Origin: Patescibacteria group bacterium
Lineage (GTDB): Bacteria; Patescibacteriota; Minisyncoccia; Minisyncoccales; JAGOPM01
Reading direction: 5' to 3'
Length of the DNA stretch: 6,127 nucleotides
Assembly (NCBI GenBank): GCA_022710815.1
Contig: JAKLGF010000029.1
Location: 1-6,127, forward strand
Of the stretch, positions 5,661 through 6,127 are shown one piece after another. The translations under genes were made by a program, and so were the position numbers. Numbering within the stretch: position 1 is the first letter of the stretch; every line of letters starts with the position of its first letter. The notes beneath the pieces were generated by a model. That model worked only from the letters and a program-made list of their open reading frames with translations. It had not been told where the DNA came from and ran no database searches.

Positions 5661-6023
5661 ATGAACAAGACTCCAAAACCAGAAAACTATATCCTCGACG
5701 CAACAGATAAAACACTGGGCAGATTGGCTGTTGAAATAGCTGTTAAATTGCGCGGAAAGAATAGGCCCGAATGGATGCCACATATTGATATGCGCAATAC
5801 TGTTACAGTTAACAACTTTGCTAAGATCAAATTCTCAGGCAAGAAAGCAGCTCAGAAGATTTATTACAAGCACAGTGATTGGGTTGGAGGAATGAAAGAA
5901 ACTTCCCTTGAAAAAATGATGGCCAAGAACCCTACAAGAGTTTTGCAATTGGCTGTTGCTAGAATGCTTCCTGATAACAAATTAAGAGCCAGGCAGCTTA
6001 AGAGATTGAAAATCAACCAGTAA
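5661..6023 (+). CDS. rplM: 50S ribosomal protein L13 (uL13), short form
   Basis: A 120-residue protein; typical bacterial L13 has about 142. The core is intact: Y-I-L-D-A-T-D-K-T-L-G-R-L-A at 10-23, K-L-R-G-K-N-R-P-E-W-M-P-H-I-D, F-S-G-K-K, then Y-Y-K-H-S-D-W-V-G-G, and M-L-P-D-N-K-L-R at 102-109. It ends just after L-K-R-L-K-I, so the last 20 or so residues of the usual tail (Y-A-G-x-x-H-P-H region) are missing, with a clean TAA and rpsI beginning 5 nt later. L13 is an early 50S assembly protein binding 23S rRNA. Only 1 nt separates it from rplQ, joining the L13-S9 pair to the alpha operon. Confidence 0.97.
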   Translation: MNKTPKPENYILDATDKTLGRLAVEIAVKLRGKNRPEWMPHIDMRNTVTVNNFAKIKFSGKKAAQKIYYKHSDWVGGMKETSLEKMMAKNPTRVLQLAVARMLPDNKLRARQLKRLKINQ

Positions 6024-6028
6024 AAACT

Positions 6029-6127
6029 ATGGCAGAAGAAACAAAAACATTAGAACAAATCCAAGATGAGCAGCTGGAAAAAGAAATCCAGGAATCTTTG
6101 GCCAAGAATAAAAGATACCTTGAAGCT
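6029..6127 (+). CDS. rpsI: 30S ribosomal protein S9 (uS9), N-terminal fragment
   Basis: The first 33 codons of a gene cut by the window end. Residues 1-29 are a Glu/Lys/Gln-rich, probably helical extension. It is followed by R-Y-L-E-A, which matches the R-Y-x-E-A that opens the S9 core just before its V-G-R-R-K motif. The position directly after rplM is the standard place for rpsI, and this carries most of the identification. The start ATG at 6029 lies 5 nt after the rplM stop and has no Shine-Dalgarno sequence. S9 lies in the 30S head and its tail contacts P-site tRNA; that tail is outside the window. Confidence 0.85.
   Translation, partial: MAEETKTLEQIQDEQLEKEIQESLAKNKRYLEA

Overview
The window (about 6.1 kb, AT-rich, all genes on the + strand) looks like a piece of a Patescibacteria/CPR genome, probably Parcubacteria-like. 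This rests on three things recalled rather than searched. The alanyl-tRNA synthetase carries the CGGPHV variant of its zinc motif and stops right after the editing domain. It is followed by an FtsA/PilM-like ATPase and a membrane-anchored, baseplate-J-like protein of a kind I associate with CPR genomes. Several housekeeping proteins are also trimmed, notably RpoA and L13. TGA appears only as a stop and TGG encodes Trp, so the standard bacterial code fits and code 25 or code 4 is not needed.

Layout. Bases 1-86 are a perfect 39-bp inverted repeat with an 8-nt loop. Its right arm is genuine alaS coding sequence, so the left arm is probably a fold-back artefact at a contig end. The 3' end of alaS runs to base 298. 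A 21-nt gap leads to an actin-like ATPase gene (320-1465), whose end overlaps a single-pass membrane protein gene (1443-2660). These two look like a translationally coupled pair, perhaps a cytosolic ATPase and its membrane partner on the PilM-PilN plan.

From 2661 a compact translation/transcription operon begins: infA, rpmJ, rpsM, rpsK, rpsD, rpoA, rplQ, rplM and the start of rpsI. The order is the classic bacterial one (end of spc, alpha operon, then L13-S9), but secY-adk-map is not upstream of infA. A candidate extended -10 promoter overlaps the preceding stop codon and would give infA a very short leader. The only sizeable gap is 3049-3113, between rpmJ and rpsM; it is very AT-rich and could hold a weak hairpin or leader.

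The genes supply initiation factor IF-1, small-subunit proteins S13, S11, S4 and S9, large-subunit proteins L36, L17 and L13, and the RNA polymerase alpha subunit. The clearest oddities are an alpha subunit that ends after its N-terminal domain (no DNA-binding CTD), near-absence of Shine-Dalgarno sequences with a T directly before almost every ATG, and the ATPase/membrane-protein pair of unknown role. I see no CRISPR, transposon, tRNA or rRNA gene.
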